64,000 bases of DNA from positions 124,001-188,000 of the forward strand of contig NZ_CP009754.1 in assembly GCF_000772045.1 (NCBI RefSeq), in the 5' to 3' direction. This DNA is from Streptomyces sp. CCM_MD2014. Its GTDB lineage: Bacteria > Actinomycetota > Actinomycetes > Streptomycetales > Streptomycetaceae. Shown here piece by piece: positions 17,148 through 26,126 of this stretch. Numbering within the stretch: position 1 is the stretch's first letter; every line of letters starts with the position of its first letter. The position numbers and the translations under genes are program-made. The notes beneath the pieces were generated by a model that made no database searches, had not been told where the DNA came from, and saw only the letters and a program-made list of their open reading frames with translations.

Positions 17148-19082
17148 ATGTGTGGCATCGCAGGCACGTACCACTGGCCGGACGGCAAGGCCGTGGCCGA
17201 CCGGCTCACCGACGTCCTCGCCCACCGCGGTCCCGACGGGGCGGGCCGCTACAGCCACCCCGCCGGGGACGGCGAGGTGCAGCTCGGGCATCGCCGGCTG
17301 GCCATCCTCGACCTGTCCGGGACCGGCGCCCAGCCGATGGTGTCGGACGGCCTCGCCCTGACCTACAACGGCGAGCTGTACAACGCGCCCGCGCTCCGCG
17401 GCGAGCTGGAGTCCGCGGGAGTGCGCTTTCGCGGAACGTCGGACACGGAGGTGGTGCTGGAGGCCTGGCGGCGCTGGGGCACGGACTGCCTGCCCCGGCT
17501 GCGCGGCATGTTCGCGTTCGCGGTCTTCGACGAGCGCACGGGTGAGCTGGTGCTCGCCCGCGACCAGCTCGGCATCAAGCCGCTGTTCCTGCTCCGGCGC
17601 GGCGGCGGCCTGGTGTTCGCCTCCGAGCTCAAGGCGCTCGCCGCGGTGACCGGCGGGAAGCTGGAGGTGGACCCCGCGGCGCTGGTGGCCTCGTTGCTGT
17701 ACTACTGGGTGCCGGACTCGCGGTGCGCGTTCCGTGAGGCGGAGAAGCTGCCGCCGGGCAGCTGGCTGCGGTGCCGGCCCGACGGCCGGGTGGAGCGCGG
17801 CCGGTACTGGAACCTGAGGGACGTCGCCGCCGAGGGCCAGGAGCGTGCCCGCAGCGGCGAGCGGCCGGACCTGGCCGCCGTCGTCGAGGAGTCGACCCGC
17901 CACCACCTGCTCTCCGACGTGCCGGTGGCGACCTTCCTGTCCGGCGGGCTCGACTCCAGCTATCTGACCGCGCTGGCGGCCCGTCACCGGCCCGGGATCT
18001 CCGCCTACACCATCGGGTTCCGCGCCGAGGACGCCCGGTTCGAGGCGATGCCGGACGATCTGCGCTACGCCCGGCAGGTGGCCGCGCGGTTCGGCGTCGA
18101 CCTGCACGAGATCGAGATCGCCCCGGACGTGCTGGAACTGCTGCCGCGGATGACGTACCACCTGGACGAGCCGATCGGCGACCCCGCCGCGATCAACACC
18201 TTCCTGATCTGTTCGGCCGCCCGGGAGGCCGGGGTCAAGGTGATGCTCTCGGGGATGGGCGCCGACGAGCTGTTCGCCGGCTACCGCAAGCACCTGGCCA
18301 ACCTGCTGGCGCTGCGCTACCAGCGCGTCCCCGGGCCGTTGCGGCGCGGGGTGTCCGCGGCCGTGGACCGGCTGCCGGTCGCGACGAGCCGCCGGGGATT
18401 GCGGTCGGTGCGCTTCGCCAAGCGGTTCCTCTCCTTCGCCGATCTGCCGGAGGAGACCGCGTTCCGGCGCAGTTACACCATGTACGACCGGGAGGAGCTG
18501 CTCGGTCTGATCGACCCGGAGCTCGCGGGGACGGTGGAGGACGTGCTGACCGAGCACGCGGACGTCTACGCGGACAACGACCTCGACGACTTCGTGAACC
18601 GCATGTGTCTGGGCGACGCCCGGATGTTCCTGCCGGGCCTGAACCTCGCCTACACGGACCGCTCCAGCATGGCCGCGTCGACCGAGGTGCGGGTGCCGTT
18701 CGTGGACGTCGAGGTGGTGAAGGCGGCGTTCGCCGTGCCCGGTGACCGCAAGATCGTCGGCCGGCAGGGCAAGGCCGCCCTCAAGGAGGCGGCCACCTCG
18801 ATCCTGCCCAGGGAGATCGTGTACCGGCCCAAGGGCCTGTTCAGCGCCCCGCTGCGGGCCTGGATGAGCCGGGACCTCGCACCGCTGGTGCGCGAGGTGG
18901 TCAACGACGGAGAGCTGGTCCGTTCCGGGTTCCTGCGCCGGGACGCGCTGCGGCGGCTCGTCGCCGAGGACGCCGCCGGGCAGCGGGACTTCTCCAAGCA
19001 CCTGTGGCACGTACTGACCCTCGAGTACTGGTATCGCGGCGCGATCTCCGGGGCCGGCCAGGACTCCACATCGACCGTGTAG
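17148..19082 (+). CDS. asnB: asparagine synthase (glutamine-hydrolysing) family amidotransferase
   Basis: The product is 644 aa. Cys2 is the glutaminase nucleophile (MCGIAGTYHWPDG), RGPDG follows, and the synthetase half carries the ATP pyrophosphatase loop SGGLDSS at 265-271. In polysaccharide loci AsnB homologues amidate uronic-acid carboxyls (WbpS-type), which fits the uronate-forming dehydrogenase four genes upstream; free asparagine synthesis is the alternative. It starts 3 bp after the previous stop with AGGAGGCGG upstream. Both catalytic domains look complete, so activity is expected in the cytoplasm. Confidence 0.9.
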   Translation: MCGIAGTYHWPDGKAVADRLTDVLAHRGPDGAGRYSHPAGDGEVQLGHRRLAILDLSGTGAQPMVSDGLALTYNGELYNAPALRGELESAGVRFRGTSDTEVVLEAWRRWGTDCLPRLRGMFAFAVFDERTGELVLARDQLGIKPLFLLRRGGGLVFASELKALAAVTGGKLEVDPAALVASLLYYWVPDSRCAFREAEKLPPGSWLRCRPDGRVERGRYWNLRDVAAEGQERARSGERPDLAAVVEESTRHHLLSDVPVATFLSGGLDSSYLTALAARHRPGISAYTIGFRAEDARFEAMPDDLRYARQVAARFGVDLHEIEIAPDVLELLPRMTYHLDEPIGDPAAINTFLICSAAREAGVKVMLSGMGADELFAGYRKHLANLLALRYQRVPGPLRRGVSAAVDRLPVATSRRGLRSVRFAKRFLSFADLPEETAFRRSYTMYDREELLGLIDPELAGTVEDVLTEHADVYADNDLDDFVNRMCLGDARMFLPGLNLAYTDRSSMAASTEVRVPFVDVEVVKAAFAVPGDRKIVGRQGKAALKEAATSILPREIVYRPKGLFSAPLRAWMSRDLAPLVREVVNDGELVRSGFLRRDALRRLVAEDAAGQRDFSKHLWHVLTLEYWYRGAISGAGQDSTSTV

Positions 19083-19144
19083 GGCCTGCGGGCAGACAGA
19101 CGACGGGCACACCGGCAACCGGCACAGAGACAAGAGGACTTCGG

Positions 19145-21355
19145 GTGAAACAGGTCGTACAGAACTACAAGAGCGGCGAGTTGGCGCTGCTCGACGTGCC
19201 GGTGCCGGGCTGCAAGCCGGGTGGCGTGCTGGTGCGGACCGCCTACTCGCTGATCTCCACCGGCACCGAGCTGATGAAGGTGTCCGAGGCCGGCATGTCG
19301 ATGCTGGGCAAGGCGCGTTCCCGGCCGGACCAGGTGGCGAAGGTCGTGCAGAGCGTGGCCGTCAACGGGGTGCCCGCCACCTACCGCAAGGTGATGGGCA
19401 AGCTGGACTCCTACACGCCGCTGGGCTATTCGCTGTGCGGGGTGGTCGAGCAGGTCGGCGCCGGAATCGACGACGTGAAGGTCGGCGACCTCGTGGCGTG
19501 CGCCGGCAACGAGCACGCGTTGCACGCCGAACTGAACTGGGTGCCGAAGAACCTCTACGCCCCGGTGCCGGACGGTCTCGCACCCCGGGACGCGGCCTTC
19601 GGCACCGTCGGGTCGATCGCCCTGCAGGGCGTGCGTCAGGGCGAGTCGCGGCTCGGGGAGGTGGCGCTGGTCGTCGGGCTCGGGCTGATCGGGCAGCTGG
19701 TGGTGCAGCTGCTCGCCGCCTCGGGGGTCCGGGTGGTGGGCGCCGATCCCGACCCGGTGCGCTGCGAGCTGGCCGAGCGGCTCGGCGCGGCGGCCTGCGG
19801 GGACCCCGCGTCCGCGGACGTGGAGAGCGCCGTGGCCGAACTCACCGACGGTCACGGCGTGGACCAGGTGTACCTGGCCGCCGGGGGCGGCAGCAACCAG
19901 CCCGTCGAGCTGGCCGCGCGGCTGTGCCGGGACCGCGGCCGGGTGGTCGACATCGGCAAGTGCCGGCTGGACCTGCCGTGGAACGCGTACTACGAGAAGG
20001 AGCTCGACGTCCGGTTCTCCCGCTCCTACGGCCCCGGGCGCTACGACCCGGAGTACGAGCTGGAGGGGCGGGACTATCCGATCGGGTACGTGCGCTGGAC
20101 CGAGCGCCGCAACCTGGCGTGTTTCCTCGACCTCGTCGCCCGCGGCCGTGTCGACGTGGCGCCCTTGATCTCCCACACGGCCGCCTTCGAGGACGCCGTC
20201 GAGACGTACCGGCGCCTCAAGGACGGCGACCTGAAGGCCGTGGCCGTACTGTTCCGGTACGCGGAGCAGGCCGACGGGGCGGGAGCAGCGGCCGAGGCGC
20301 CCTCGGTGACGGTGCCCGCCGTGCGCGTGGGGCGGAGTCCGGCGCGCGCGGCGGGGACACCGGTGCGTCTCGCGTTCGTCGGCGCGGGGAACTACGCGAG
20401 CTCGATGCTGCTGCCGCACCTGGCCGGGCGCGACGGCGTCGAGCTGTCGACGGTCGTCACCACCACGGCGCTGTCCGCGGCCAACGCCCAGCGGAAGTTC
20501 GGGTTCGCCGAGGCCACCACCGACCTCGACGCGGTGCTCGGCGACGCGTCCGTGGACGCGGTGTTCGTGGTCACCCGGCACAGCTCGCACGCCGAGCTGA
20601 CCCGGAAGGCGCTGCTGGCGGGCAAGGCCGTGTTCGTGGAGAAGCCGCTGGCGCTCACCGAGGAGGAGCTGGCCGGGGTGCTCGCGGCGGTCGAGGAGTC
20701 CGGGAACGACCGGCTGCAGGTGGGCTTCAACCGCCGGTTCGCGCCGCTGCTGCGGCAGGCCCGGAAGCGGCTCGGCGACCGCACCGGGCCGGCGAGCCTG
20801 CGCTACCTGGTCAACGCGGGCCGCCTCGACCAGGGCAGCTGGTACCTGCGGCAGGACACCGAGGGGTCGCGGTTCGCCGGTGAGGGCGGGCACTTCGTCG
20901 ACACGGCGAGCTGGCTGCTCGGGGCCGACCCGGTCTCGGTGTACGCGGTCGCCGCGTCCGGCAACGAGGATCTGCAGGTCGTGCTGGGCTACCCGGACGG
21001 GTCCACCGCCACCGTCAGTTACGTCACGACGGGGGCGTCCGGGTTCCCCAAGGAGACGCTGGACCTGGTCGCGGACGGCAAGGTGCTGCAGCTCGACGAT
21101 TTCGTCCGCACCTCCGTCTACGACGGCCGCAAGCGGTGGCTCAGTTCGCGGCTGCCCAAGGCCCGGGACAAGGGCCAGTCGGCCGAACTGGCCGCGTTCG
21201 TCAAGGCGGTGCGCACCGGTGGCCCGATGCCGGTGCCGCTGGAGTCGCTGGTCGCCACCACGGCGGCCACGCTCGCCGTACGGTCCTCGCTGGCGGCCGG
21301 CGCTCCGGTGACCCTGGCGGCCGGCGCTCCGGTGACCCTGGCGGAGGCGCGATGA
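19145..21355 (+). CDS. two-domain oxidoreductase: MDR dehydrogenase fused to Gfo/Idh/MocA
   Basis: The product is 736 aa. Residues ~1-375 are an alcohol-dehydrogenase-like (MDR) domain with nucleotide fold VVGLGLIGQLVVQLL. Residues ~407-736 are a Gfo/Idh/MocA domain starting VRLAFVGAGNYASS, with the VEKPLAL motif near 497 and GGHFVDTASWLL. Such bi-domain enzymes are regularly encoded directly before a heparinase/alginate-lyase-like gene in glycan clusters, as here (4-bp overlap). It probably modifies a nucleotide sugar in the cytoplasm, possibly by oxidation and epimerisation; the substrate is unknown. Start GTG at 19145 with AAGAGGA. Confidence 0.88.
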   Translation: MKQVVQNYKSGELALLDVPVPGCKPGGVLVRTAYSLISTGTELMKVSEAGMSMLGKARSRPDQVAKVVQSVAVNGVPATYRKVMGKLDSYTPLGYSLCGVVEQVGAGIDDVKVGDLVACAGNEHALHAELNWVPKNLYAPVPDGLAPRDAAFGTVGSIALQGVRQGESRLGEVALVVGLGLIGQLVVQLLAASGVRVVGADPDPVRCELAERLGAAACGDPASADVESAVAELTDGHGVDQVYLAAGGGSNQPVELAARLCRDRGRVVDIGKCRLDLPWNAYYEKELDVRFSRSYGPGRYDPEYELEGRDYPIGYVRWTERRNLACFLDLVARGRVDVAPLISHTAAFEDAVETYRRLKDGDLKAVAVLFRYAEQADGAGAAAEAPSVTVPAVRVGRSPARAAGTPVRLAFVGAGNYASSMLLPHLAGRDGVELSTVVTTTALSAANAQRKFGFAEATTDLDAVLGDASVDAVFVVTRHSSHAELTRKALLAGKAVFVEKPLALTEEELAGVLAAVEESGNDRLQVGFNRRFAPLLRQARKRLGDRTGPASLRYLVNAGRLDQGSWYLRQDTEGSRFAGEGGHFVDTASWLLGADPVSVYAVAASGNEDLQVVLGYPDGSTATVSYVTTGASGFPKETLDLVADGKVLQLDDFVRTSVYDGRKRWLSSRLPKARDKGQSAELAAFVKAVRTGGPMPVPLESLVATTAATLAVRSSLAAGAPVTLAAGAPVTLAEAR
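21290..21337 (+). repeat. 24-bp perfect tandem duplication inside the oxidoreductase gene
   Basis: Two identical 24-bp units (21290-21313 and 21314-21337), followed by a partial third start, encode LAAGAPVT twice at the C-terminus. The duplication is in frame and lies after the catalytic domains. It is probably a recent slippage event with no functional cost and could be polymorphic between strains. Confidence 0.9.
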
Positions 21356-23313
21356 CCCTGGGCACGGGCTGGTACCTGCGCCGGCTGTCCCGGATGGGTC
21401 CGGGTGAGGTCGGCGGCCGGGTGGGCGACGCGGTGCGCAGGCGCCGGTGGCGGTCGGCGCCGCCGCTCGCCCCGGTCGTGACCGGCGCCCGGTTCACCGC
21501 GGTGCTGCCCGCCGGGGCGGTCGCCGCGGTGCCGCCGGAGGCCGTGAAGCGTCTCGTCGCCGAGGCGGACCGGCTGATGGCCGGGCACGCCGAGTACTTC
21601 GGCGTGCCCCGCGACGACCTGGCCGACCCCGACTGGTGGTACGACCCGAAGACCGGCCGCCGGGCTCCGGGCGGCTACGCCTTCGACGTGCCGTACCGCG
21701 ACGAGGACGCGACCGGGGACGTCAAGCAGATCTGGGAGCCGTCCCGCCACCAGTACCTCACCGTGCTCGCCGCCGCCTACGCGGTCACCGGGAACGAGCG
21801 GTACGCCGAGCGGGTGGCCGAGCACCTGCGCTCGTGGTGGTCGGCCAACGCGCCGCTGCGCGGGGTGCACTGGATCAGCGGCATCGAGCTGGGGATCCGG
21901 CTGCTGTCCTGGGTGTGGATCCGCCGGCTGCTCGACGGCTGGCCGGGCGCGGCCGCCCTGTTCGAGGAGAACCCGGTGGCGCTGAAGCAGATCTGGCACC
22001 ACCAGCGCTGGCTGGCCGGCTTCCCCAGCCGGGGCTCGTCGGCGAACAACCATGTCGTCGCCGAGGCCGCCGGTCAGTTCGCCGCGGCCTGCGCCTTCGG
22101 GTGGTTCCCCTCCTCCGCGCGCTGGCGGGAGGACGCCCTGCGGTCCCTGGAGCGGCACCTGCGCGCCAACACGTTCCTGTCCGGCCTCAACCGCGAGCTG
22201 GCCACCGAGTACCACGGGCTCGTGCTGGAACTCGGCCTGGCCGCGGTGGCGGAGGCCGACGCCGCCGGTGTGCCGGTTCCCGCGACGGTCCGGCTGGTGC
22301 TGCTGCGGATGACCGACGCGCTCGCCGCCGTCGTGGACGACCGGCTGCGGCCGCCCCGCCAGGGGGACGCCGACGACGGACACGGCCTGGTCGTGGACGG
22401 TGCGGACACCGACCGCTGGGCCTCCCTGCTGGCCACCGGGGACGCCGTGTTCGGCGCGCTGCCCTGGTGGCCGGCGGTGACCGGTACCGATGTGCGCACC
22501 CCGCTGCTGGCCGCGCTGATCCGGCCGTACGCGAAGGAGGGGACCGGCCCGGCCGTCGCTCGGCCGGCGAGCCGCCCGGTCCACTTCGCGGACGCCGGGC
22601 TCACCGTCCTGCGCGGCCCCGGGGGGATCTGGTGCCGCTGCGACGGCGGCCCGCACGGCTTCCTGTCCATCGCGGCGCACGCCCACGCCGACGCGCTGTC
22701 GGTGGAGGTGCGGCACGACGGGGTCGACGTGCTCGCCGACCCGGGGACGTTCTGCTATCACGGGCAGCCCGAGTGGCGGCGGTACTTCCGCTCGACCCTC
22801 GGTCACAACACCCTGGAGCTGGACGGCGCCGACCAGTCCGTCTCGGGCGGCCCGTTCCTGTGGACGCGGCACGCCCGCAGCCGCGTCCTGGCCGTGGACA
22901 CGTCCGACGCCGAGGTGTCGCGCTGGTGCGCCGAGCACGACGGGTACGGGGCCTCGGTGCACCGCCGCCGGGTGGAGCTGAGGGCGGGAACCCGTGAGGT
23001 GCGGGTGGTGGACGAGGTGCGCGGCCCGCGGCGGGCCGTGCGGCTGGCGTTCCACCTCGGTCCGGCGGTCTCCGCCGGCCTGGAGGGCCACCGTGCCGTG
23101 CTCACCTGGCGGCGGGACGGCGAGGAGCGTGGCGCGGTCCTGGACCTGCCCGGCGAGCTGTCCTGGCGGACGCATCGCGGGGAGACCGACCCGCCGCTGG
23201 GCTGGTACTCCCCCGGCTTCGGGCGCAAGGAGCCCGCCACCACGCTGATCGGCACCGGGTTCACCGACGGCGCGCGGGAGTTCACGACCGTGCTCGGGTT
23301 TCGCGACCGGTAA
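21352..23313 (+). CDS. heparinase II/III-family (alginate-lyase-type) protein
   Basis: The product is 653 aa. An N-terminal alpha/alpha-toroid region contains SSANNHVVAEAAGQF, and the C-terminal heparinase II/III beta-sandwich has the hallmark HAHADALSVEV followed by LADPGTFCYHG. No signal peptide is visible, unlike secreted lyases. Homologues inside polysaccharide operons, paired with the two-domain oxidoreductase, are thought to act on the nascent uronate polymer or not to be lyases at all. It starts by ATGA overlap with the upstream gene, so expression is coupled. The fold assignment is good; the reaction is inferred. Confidence 0.87.
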   Translation: MTLGTGWYLRRLSRMGPGEVGGRVGDAVRRRRWRSAPPLAPVVTGARFTAVLPAGAVAAVPPEAVKRLVAEADRLMAGHAEYFGVPRDDLADPDWWYDPKTGRRAPGGYAFDVPYRDEDATGDVKQIWEPSRHQYLTVLAAAYAVTGNERYAERVAEHLRSWWSANAPLRGVHWISGIELGIRLLSWVWIRRLLDGWPGAAALFEENPVALKQIWHHQRWLAGFPSRGSSANNHVVAEAAGQFAAACAFGWFPSSARWREDALRSLERHLRANTFLSGLNRELATEYHGLVLELGLAAVAEADAAGVPVPATVRLVLLRMTDALAAVVDDRLRPPRQGDADDGHGLVVDGADTDRWASLLATGDAVFGALPWWPAVTGTDVRTPLLAALIRPYAKEGTGPAVARPASRPVHFADAGLTVLRGPGGIWCRCDGGPHGFLSIAAHAHADALSVEVRHDGVDVLADPGTFCYHGQPEWRRYFRSTLGHNTLELDGADQSVSGGPFLWTRHARSRVLAVDTSDAEVSRWCAEHDGYGASVHRRRVELRAGTREVRVVDEVRGPRRAVRLAFHLGPAVSAGLEGHRAVLTWRRDGEERGAVLDLPGELSWRTHRGETDPPLGWYSPGFGRKEPATTLIGTGFTDGAREFTTVLGFRDR

Positions 23314-23345
23314 CAGGAACCAGGTAAAGGAAGGGGGGAGGACGC

Positions 23346-24890
23346 ATGGAGATCACGTGGAGGAGCCGGGCGCGGTCGGCCGCGGCGCCGCTGGCACTGG
23401 CATTGGCGCTGCTGATGACCGGCTGCGACGACGCACCGGACGATCCGGCGCCGAAGCCTTCCACGTCGTCGTCCTCCTCGTCCGGTGCGAAGTCCGTGGC
23501 ACGGGTGTGCGAGAAGCCCGCGCCCGGCCCGGCCGAGCCACCCGAGTCAGCGGTGACCGTCGACCCGGCGGTCCCCGGCGACCTGGCCGCCAAGACCCGC
23601 AACAGCCCCGCGCACACCACCTTCTGGCTCCGGCCGGGCAAGCACCGGCTCGAGTCCGACCGCTTCTCCCAGGTCGTTCCCAAGGAAGGGAACCGGTACA
23701 TCGGCGCGCCGGGCGCGGTGCTCGACGGCCGCGAGACCAACCAGTACGCGTTCGGCGGCACCGCGCGCGACGTCACCATCAGCCATCTCACCGTGCAGAA
23801 CTTCGCCGCACCGCACGACGAGGGCGTCGTCAACCACGACTCCGCCGACGGGTGGGTGATCGAGCACGCCACGATCCAGAAAAACTCCGGCGCCGGGCTG
23901 ATGGCCGGCGACCGGCAGAAGGTCCGCGCCAGCTGTCTGCGCGACAACGGCCAGTACGGCATGAACGCGTACAAGGGCGACGGCGTCATCAACGACCTGG
24001 TGGTCGAGGGTAACGAGATCACCGGCAACAACACCGGCGACTGGGAGCGCGAGCGGCCGGGCTGCGGCTGCACCGGGGGCATCAAGTTCTGGGCCGTGCA
24101 GGGCGCCGACGTCCGGGGCAACTGGGTGCACGACAACCGCGGGACCGGTCTGTGGGCGGACACCAACAACAACGACTTCCTCATCGAGAACAACGTGCTG
24201 GAGTCCAACGACGGTGCCGCCCTGATCTACGAGACCAGCTACAACGCGGTCGTCCGGGGGAACACGATCCGGCGCAACAACTGGGTCGAGGGCCGCGAGA
24301 ACACCGACGGCGGCGACAACTTCCCGTACGCGACCGTCTACATCTCCGAGTCCGGTGGCGAACCGCGGGTCGAGGCCCGCACGGACGAGATCGAGATCTA
24401 CCGGAACCTGCTGGAGGACAACTGGTCCGGGATCACCCTGTGGGAGAACGCCGACCGGTTCTGCAACAGCCCGGCCAACACCTCGTCCGGCGACTGCACG
24501 TTGCTGGTGGCGGACGTCGACCGCTGCGCGCGGCCGGGCATCACCAAGGCGCCCCTGTACGCCGACTGCCGGTGGAAGACGCAGCGGGTGGACATCCACG
24601 ACAACCGCTTCGTCCTGGACAAGACCGTCGTCGAGTGCACGGAGAGCTGCGACCGCATGGCGCTGCTGGCCAACTACGGCACCTACCCCGACTGGTCCCC
24701 GTACCAGGGCGAGAAGGTGGCCAAGGCCGTCACGCACCTGCAGGACAACCGCTGGCACGACAACGTCTACGTCGGGCCGTGGCGGTTCGTCGCCCACGAC
24801 CCGAGCCGGGTCCTCGGCTTCGAGGCGTGGCGGGCCGCGCCCTACCGGCAGGACGCCGGCAGCACCTTCCGTGCGCGGGGAGGTGACTGA
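23346..24890 (+). CDS. lipoprotein with right-handed parallel beta-helix (AlgG/pectate-lyase-like fold)
   Basis: The product is 514 aa. The signal peptide ends in lipobox LMTG-C with Cys27 as the lipidated residue, followed by a Ser/Pro-rich tether to ~48. The rest shows repeated beta-helix rungs (FLIENNVLESNDGAAL, AVVRGNTIRRNN, IEIYRNLLEDNWSGI), the fold of mannuronan C5-epimerase AlgG and pectate lyases. It sits on the outer face of the membrane and may epimerise or trim the secreted polymer. Several Cys pairs suggest disulphides. The strong site GGGGGGAGGA precedes the ATG. Confidence 0.87.
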   Translation: MEITWRSRARSAAAPLALALALLMTGCDDAPDDPAPKPSTSSSSSSGAKSVARVCEKPAPGPAEPPESAVTVDPAVPGDLAAKTRNSPAHTTFWLRPGKHRLESDRFSQVVPKEGNRYIGAPGAVLDGRETNQYAFGGTARDVTISHLTVQNFAAPHDEGVVNHDSADGWVIEHATIQKNSGAGLMAGDRQKVRASCLRDNGQYGMNAYKGDGVINDLVVEGNEITGNNTGDWERERPGCGCTGGIKFWAVQGADVRGNWVHDNRGTGLWADTNNNDFLIENNVLESNDGAALIYETSYNAVVRGNTIRRNNWVEGRENTDGGDNFPYATVYISESGGEPRVEARTDEIEIYRNLLEDNWSGITLWENADRFCNSPANTSSGDCTLLVADVDRCARPGITKAPLYADCRWKTQRVDIHDNRFVLDKTVVECTESCDRMALLANYGTYPDWSPYQGEKVAKAVTHLQDNRWHDNVYVGPWRFVAHDPSRVLGFEAWRAAPYRQDAGSTFRARGGD

Positions 24891-24891
24891 G

Positions 24892-26124
24892 ATGGACACG
24901 AGCCGCACGCCCAAGCTGGTCGGGACGGCCTGGGGACTGCTGATCCTCAACACGCTCGGCTCCACGGGGGCCGAGACCATCGTCCCGCTGCCCCGCTCGC
25001 TGATCCAGATGGTCACCATGGGCGCGCTGGCCCTCGCGTTCACGCTGGCGCTCGTGCTCAATCTCCGGTTGCGGGTGCGCCCCAGCGCCTATCTGCTCCT
25101 GCTCACCCTGCTGCTGGTGCCGAGCGTGATCTCCAGCGCCGACCTGCAGTCCGGGTTCGGCGCGCTGTTCCGCTGCGCCCGGCTGGCTCTCTTCGTCGGC
25201 ACCCTGTGGCTGCTCAGCCGCTGGTGGGACGGCGGCACCACGTTCGTACGGCACCACATCCGGTGGTACTTCGTGGTGCTGTGCTCGGTCGCCGCGGGTG
25301 CGCTCGTCTCTCCGGGCGCGGCCCTGCCCGACCTTTACGGCGGGCGGCTGGTCGGCGCGCTGTGGCCGCTCACCCCGCCGCAGATCGGACAGTACGCCGC
25401 GGTGATCATCGGGCTCTCCGTACTGCTCCTCCTCAGCGGCCGCACCGACCGGCGCAGCGCGGCCCTCGTGATCGTGCCCTCGCTGGTCCTGCTGCTGCTG
25501 ACCCACACCCGTACGGCGACGCTCGGTCTGCTCGTCGGTCTGGCGCTCGCGATCGGTTCCCTCACCCTGACCAGTGCGGCCGCCCGCCGGTTCTTCTCCT
25601 GGGCGGTGCTCACCGCGGCGGTGGCGGCGGTGGTGTTCGCCTCGGCGCTGCAGGCGTGGTTCCTGCGGGGGCAGAGCGAGGAGAACTTCAGCAACCTCAC
25701 CGGCCGGGCCAAGGTGTGGGACGCCCTGCTGGCGGCGCCCCGGACGACCGGGGAGAAGGCGTTCGGCATCGGCCTGGGCGACAAGTCGTTCGACGGGCTG
25801 CCGATCGACAACAGCTGGCTGGCCGTCTATCACGAGCAGGGCCTGATCGGCGTCGCCCTGGTGGCGGCGGTCTTCGTCGTGCTGGGCGGCGTCGCGCTGC
25901 TGCGACCGCCCTCCCCGGCCAGGGCCTGCGCGATCTTCCTGATCAGCTACTGCTCCCTCGCGTCGTACACCGAGGCGGGCCTCGGCGACGCCTCGCCGTA
26001 TCTGCTGCACCTGGCCGTGGCCGCCTCCCTGCTGGCGGCACCGGCCCCGGCCGCGCCCCTGGCGGCCCCCGAACCCCCTCGGCGCCGCGTCCCGCGCTGG
26101 GCCCGCACCTCGGAGGTGTCCTGA
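24892..26124 (+). CDS. Wzy/O-antigen-ligase-like polymerase
   Basis: The product is 410 aa with about ten hydrophobic helices. It has the ligase/polymerase periplasmic loop pattern LTGRAKVWDALLAAP ... AFGIGLGDKSF ... IDNSWLAVYHEQGLIG, typical of the O-antigen ligase/Wzy_C superfamily. It should polymerise lipid-linked repeats outside the membrane, working with the Wzz-like pair and the flippase encoded at 32368. It starts one base after the beta-helix gene stop, with GGGGAGGTGA as ribosome site. The C-terminus is Ala/Pro-rich and cytoplasmic. Confidence 0.85.
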   Translation: MDTSRTPKLVGTAWGLLILNTLGSTGAETIVPLPRSLIQMVTMGALALAFTLALVLNLRLRVRPSAYLLLLTLLLVPSVISSADLQSGFGALFRCARLALFVGTLWLLSRWWDGGTTFVRHHIRWYFVVLCSVAAGALVSPGAALPDLYGGRLVGALWPLTPPQIGQYAAVIIGLSVLLLLSGRTDRRSAALVIVPSLVLLLLTHTRTATLGLLVGLALAIGSLTLTSAAARRFFSWAVLTAAVAAVVFASALQAWFLRGQSEENFSNLTGRAKVWDALLAAPRTTGEKAFGIGLGDKSFDGLPIDNSWLAVYHEQGLIGVALVAAVFVVLGGVALLRPPSPARACAIFLISYCSLASYTEAGLGDASPYLLHLAVAASLLAAPAPAAPLAAPEPPRRRVPRWARTSEVS

Positions 26125-26126
26125 TC

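Noticed and set aside
16128..19133. A 1001-codon open frame on the minus strand across the Wzz-like and AsnB genes.
   Set aside because: It mirrors strongly supported plus-strand genes with catalytic motifs. Its protein is low-complexity (Arg/Gly/His/Val-rich) and such long antisense frames are expected at this GC content.
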